Shown here piece by piece: positions 34,158-36,499 of a DNA stretch of 36,499 bases. The stretch covers positions 1 to 36,499 of the forward strand of contig NZ_JAIERS010000028.1 in assembly GCF_019746665.1 (NCBI RefSeq), read 5' to 3'. Positions within the stretch are counted from its first letter, which is position 1; each line of letters opens with the position of its first letter. Made by a program: the position numbers and the translations under genes. The stretch comes from Sphingomonas sp. (GTDB taxonomy: Bacteria; Pseudomonadota; Alphaproteobacteria; Sphingomonadales; Sphingomonadaceae). The notes beneath the pieces are model-generated. The model was not told the DNA's origin. It saw nothing but the letters and a program-made list of their open reading frames with translations, and made no database searches.

Positions 34158-34675
34158 TCGAGACGGCGCGGCTGGTGCTGCGCCCCTGGCGGCCCGATGA
34201 CCGTGCCGCGTTCGATGCGCTGTTCAACACGCCGGCAATGATGGCGCGGCTCGGCGGATTGAAGCCACCCGAGGCGATGGCCGAAATCTTCGCGCGCCGG
34301 CTGAACGATTATGCGCGCCATGGGCTGTGCTATTGGGCGGTGATCGACCGGCACGAGGGGGTGCTGGTCGGAAGCTGCGGCGTGCGCGTCGCCGACAATT
34401 ATCCGGGCACGCCGGTGGCTGACCAATATGAAGCCGGGTGGCGGATCGGCGAGGCCTATTGGCGGCGCGGCTATGCGCTTGAGGCAGCGGTGGCGAGCAT
34501 CGCCTGGCTGTGGGCCAAGCGGCCGGCGCGTGCGGTGTTCGCCTGGACGACGGCGGCGAACCACGCCTCGCTCGGCGTGATGCGGGCGCTGGGGATGGAC
34601 CGGCGCCCGGCGCTCGATTTCATTCGGCCGGGCAGTGGCGAAGCGTGCCTTGTCCACGGCATGGCGCGGCCATGA
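34154..34675 (+). CDS. RimJ/RimL-type GNAT acetyltransferase 1
   Basis: This 173-aa protein starts MIETARLVLRPWRPDD, the typical opening of the RimJ/RimL group of N-acetyltransferases. The acetyl-CoA site is AGWRIGEAYWRRGYALEAAVASI, and ANHASLGVMRALGM is the last motif. Its start overlaps the hemB stop and its stop overlaps the next GNAT start, both as ATGA, so translation is coupled. The substrate is unknown. Confidence 0.88.
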
Positions 34676-35199
34676 TCGAGACCGACCGCCTCGTGCTGCG
34701 CTGGCCCGAGCCGCGTGACCGCGCCGCGCTCCAGGCGATGTGGGCCGATCCGCGGGTGATGGCCGATCTGGGGCCGGTGAAGGATGCCGCCGCGAGCGAT
34801 GCCGCGCTCGCCCGCCACGAAAGCTATCGGCATCATGGGGTCGGCTTTTGGGTGGTCGAGCGCCGCGCCGCGCTAGGCGTCATCGGCTTTTGCGGGCTGA
34901 AACTGGCCGGCGATTATGTGCCGTTCCCCGGTGAGCTGGAAATTGGCTGGATGTTCGCCGAAGCCCATTGGGGGCAGGGCTATGCGCGCGAGGCGGCGGC
35001 GGCGAGCCTGGCCTGGGCTTGGATCCATCGGCGTGAGCCGCGCGTCATCGCGATCACCGCGTAGGTGAACCTGAAGAGCCGCCGGTTGATGGAGCGACTG
35101 GGGCTGTGTCGGGTCGAAGGGGCGGAGTTCGACCATCCGCTGTTCGAGCCCGGCGACCGCTTGCGCCGAACCGTCACTTACGCGATCGACCGGCCGTGA
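34672..35199 (+). pseudogene. RimJ/RimL-type GNAT acetyltransferase 2, interrupted by TAG
   Basis: The frame runs MIETDRLVLRWPEPRDR to VIAITA, then a TAG at 35062-35064, and continues in the same frame with VNLKSRRLMERLGLCRVEGAEFDH to a TGA at 35197-35199. The part after the stop is the expected last GNAT motif (compare ANSASWGLMERLGM in the next gene), and the total of about 175 codons equals its neighbours. The gene is therefore broken by one nonsense codon. The first 130 residues, including the acetyl-CoA loop GQGYAREAAAA, could still be made as a shortened protein. No frameshift is seen. Confidence 0.85.
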
Positions 35200-35723
35200 T
35201 CGAAACCGACCGCCTGATCGTCCGCCCCTGGCGCGATGCCGACCGCGCGCCCTTCGCCGCGATGAACCAGGACGAGGCCGTGCGCCGTTACCTCGGCCCG
35301 CCGCAGTCGCGCGCGGAAAGCGATGCGGCGGTCGACCGGATGATCGCGAGCCAGGCCGAACATGGCTGCTGCTTCTGGGCGGTCGAGCGCCGCGACGATG
35401 GCGCGTTTCTGGGCTTTTGCGGCATCAAGCCCGGGCGCTGGCCGATCGAGGGACTACCGGAGATCGGCTGGCGGCTGGCGTGGGCCGCCTGGGGTCAGGG
35501 CTATGCGCGCGAGGCGGCGGCGGCGTGCCTCGAATGGGCTTGGGCCGCGCGTGACTGGCCGCATGTCTATGCGATCACCGTGCCCGCCAACAGCGCGAGC
35601 TGGGGGCTGATGGAGCGGCTCGGCATGGAACGGCTGGCGGACGGCGATTTCGATCACCCGGACGTGCCCGAAGGCAGCCCGCTCAAGCGTCATCTCACTT
35701 ATCGCATCGCTTGCCCGGCCTAG
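35196..35723 (+). CDS. RimJ/RimL-type GNAT acetyltransferase 3
   Basis: This 175-aa protein starts at GTG (35196), overlapping the TGA of the broken GNAT 2 (GTGA); an earlier in-frame GTG at 35106 would add sequence that is antisense-like and is not supported. It opens MIETDRLIVRPWRDAD, has the acetyl-CoA loop AWGQGYAREAAAACLEWAW, and ends with SASWGLMERLGMERLADGDFDHP. It is close to GNAT 2 in sequence, so the two are probably tandem duplicates. The substrate is unknown. Confidence 0.87.
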   Translation: MIETDRLIVRPWRDADRAPFAAMNQDEAVRRYLGPPQSRAESDAAVDRMIASQAEHGCCFWAVERRDDGAFLGFCGIKPGRWPIEGLPEIGWRLAWAAWGQGYAREAAAACLEWAWAARDWPHVYAITVPANSASWGLMERLGMERLADGDFDHPDVPEGSPLKRHLTYRIACPA

Positions 35724-35724
35724 A

Positions 35725-35825
35725 GCGATTTCGAGGCAGGTGGGATCACCTGCCGGCTCGGAAATCGCGGATAAACAAACGCCTAGAGCGGCGATCCGAT
35801 TTTATCGGATCGAAAATCGCTCTAG
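35725..35825. terminator. Two hairpins in the convergent gap
   Basis: The first hairpin has outer stem GCGATTTC (35725-35732) with GAAATCGC (35761-35768) and inner stem GCAGGTG with CACCTGC. The second has outer stem CTAGAGCG (35783-35790) with CGCTCTAG (35818-35825) and inner stem GATCCGAT with ATCGGATC around TTT. Their place between convergent genes suggests termination, but neither has a long T run. The palindromic form also resembles a dispersed repeat. Confidence 0.55.
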
Positions 35826-35830
35826 CCCGC

Positions 35831-36316
35831 TCATTTCGTCGGCAGTTGCTGGGTGAGGGCGGTGATCCGCGCCTCTTGGGCCTCCAGCTGCGCCTTCGCC
35901 TCGGCATAGGCCGCGTCGAGCGCCGGGTAGGGCGGGGCGACCGCCGCCGCGCGCTCGATGGTGAGCAGTTCGAGATCGCTGGTGCGGGCCGAACTCTCGG
36001 CGCGCAGTATGTCGAGATCGGCGAGCGCGGCCTGTGCGTCGAGCCATGCTTCGCTGCCCGCCGGTGCCTCCTTGGCGCGCGCAACCAGCCCGGTCGCGCG
36101 TTCGGCATAGGGCGTGAAGCTCTTGGCGCTACGCTCCAGCGCCGCGCGCGCCTCGGCGATCTTCGCGTCGAGCGCGGAATCGGGCTGGGCGATGGCGGCG
36201 GGGCGCACCGGCTCGGCGTCGTTGCGCGTCTCGATCGTGCGCGGCAGCAGCGAGGGATAATCGCGCCGTCCCGCGCAGCCGGCCAGCAGCAGCAGGAGGA
36301 GAAGCGCGCGCACCAT
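35831..36316 (-). CDS. Small lipoprotein with coiled coil, unknown function
   Basis: This 161-aa protein has a lipoprotein signal MVRALLLLLLLAGC (lipobox LAGC, Cys14), then a largely helical, Ala/Glu/Arg-rich body with heptad-like spacing (about 45-155, AKIAEARAALERSAKS and ALDAAYAEAKAQLEAQEARI). No catalytic motif is seen and no family was recognised. It is likely anchored to the outer or inner membrane on the periplasmic side. The ATG at 36316 begins the signal; the frame stays open upstream without a signal sequence. Confidence 0.75.
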   Translation of the reverse strand: MVRALLLLLLLAGCAGRRDYPSLLPRTIETRNDAEPVRPAAIAQPDSALDAKIAEARAALERSAKSFTPYAERATGLVARAKEAPAGSEAWLDAQAALADLDILRAESSARTSDLELLTIERAAAVAPPYPALDAAYAEAKAQLEAQEARITALTQQLPTK

Positions 36317-36381
36317 GGAGCGCGGCTTAGGCGCCACGGGAAGGCGATGCAAGCCGCGCCGGGCGCCCGCGTTCAAAGGGC

Positions 36382-36410
36382 TTGCACCCCCGCGATTCGC
36401 CGCCTATAGG
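36382..36410 (+). promoter_or_regulatory. Promoter of tRNA-Arg(ACG)
   Basis: TTGCAC (36382-36387) and TATAGG (36405-36410) are separated by 17 nt, 12 nt before the tRNA 5' end. Confidence 0.7.
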
Positions 36411-36422
36411 CGCCCTTCCCAC

Positions 36423-36499
36423 GCGCCCGTAGCTCAGCTGGATAGAGCATCAGACTACGAATCTGAGGGTCGGACGTTCGAATCGTTCCGGGCGCGCCA
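36423..36499 (+). tRNA. tRNA-Arg (ACG)
   Basis: A 77-nt cloverleaf with encoded CCA has acceptor GCGCCCG with CGGGCGC, anticodon stem TCAGA with TCTGA around CTACGAA (anticodon ACG) and T loop TTCGAAT. It ends exactly at the window end. Anticodon A34 would normally be edited to inosine by TadA. Confidence 0.95.

Overview
The window is GC-rich alphaproteobacterial chromosome. The best match is a Sphingomonas-like member of the Sphingomonadaceae. The reasons are the codon use, an RNase E ending in a GWW peptide, the gene order pcm / tolC / PopZ-like / valS, a metal site in HemB built from aspartates, and several families of GC-rich palindromic repeats between genes. These are readings by eye; no database was searched.

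Positions 1-3545 are the edge of an integrated element. It holds a PrlF-YhaV type toxin-antitoxin pair with a clear sigma70 promoter, a small unknown gene, and a large serine recombinase whose last 21 codons are the antisense strand of an intact tRNA-Arg(CCG). About 250 bp further right lies the 5' half (about 43 nt) of a second, slightly different tRNA-Arg(CCG), cut off just after the anticodon arm. The element continues beyond the left edge of the window.

Positions 3536-13285 hold housekeeping and accessory genes: topoisomerase IB, a DJ-1/PfpI protein, a VOC protein, a winged-helix regulator, a sorbosone-dehydrogenase-like protein, a methyltransferase with a lipoprotein-like signal, release factor 2 and PBP1A. 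Positions 13286-23215 hold the amidase AmiC, divergent rne with a long leader, a type-3 proS, an SleB-like cell-wall hydrolase, a penicillin-acylase-family hydrolase and tRNA-Cys. Cell-wall synthesis, translation and RNA decay dominate here.

Positions 23364-30946 carry Pcm-like, TolC, a DUF2497/PopZ-like protein, a blue-light LOV hybrid histidine kinase and ValRS. The kinase sits directly behind a GGAAC-N17-CGTT box, the form of a general-stress (EcfG) promoter, and its start codon lies only 10 nt past that box. ValRS carries about 49 extra residues because a palindromic repeat is inserted in frame, and its 3' part has a stretch of foreign-looking codon use.

Positions 30950-36499 form a tight row of small genes: VOC, GNAT, MATE, hemB and three GNAT genes in a chain of 4-nt overlaps, the middle one broken by an in-frame TAG. 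A divergent small lipoprotein and tRNA-Arg(ACG) end the window.

The most notable structures are the tRNA-Arg pair at the element edge, the repeat inside valS, a 64-nt three-way-junction module inside another repeat, and the stress-promoter LOV kinase. No CRISPR array, rRNA or complete insertion sequence was seen.
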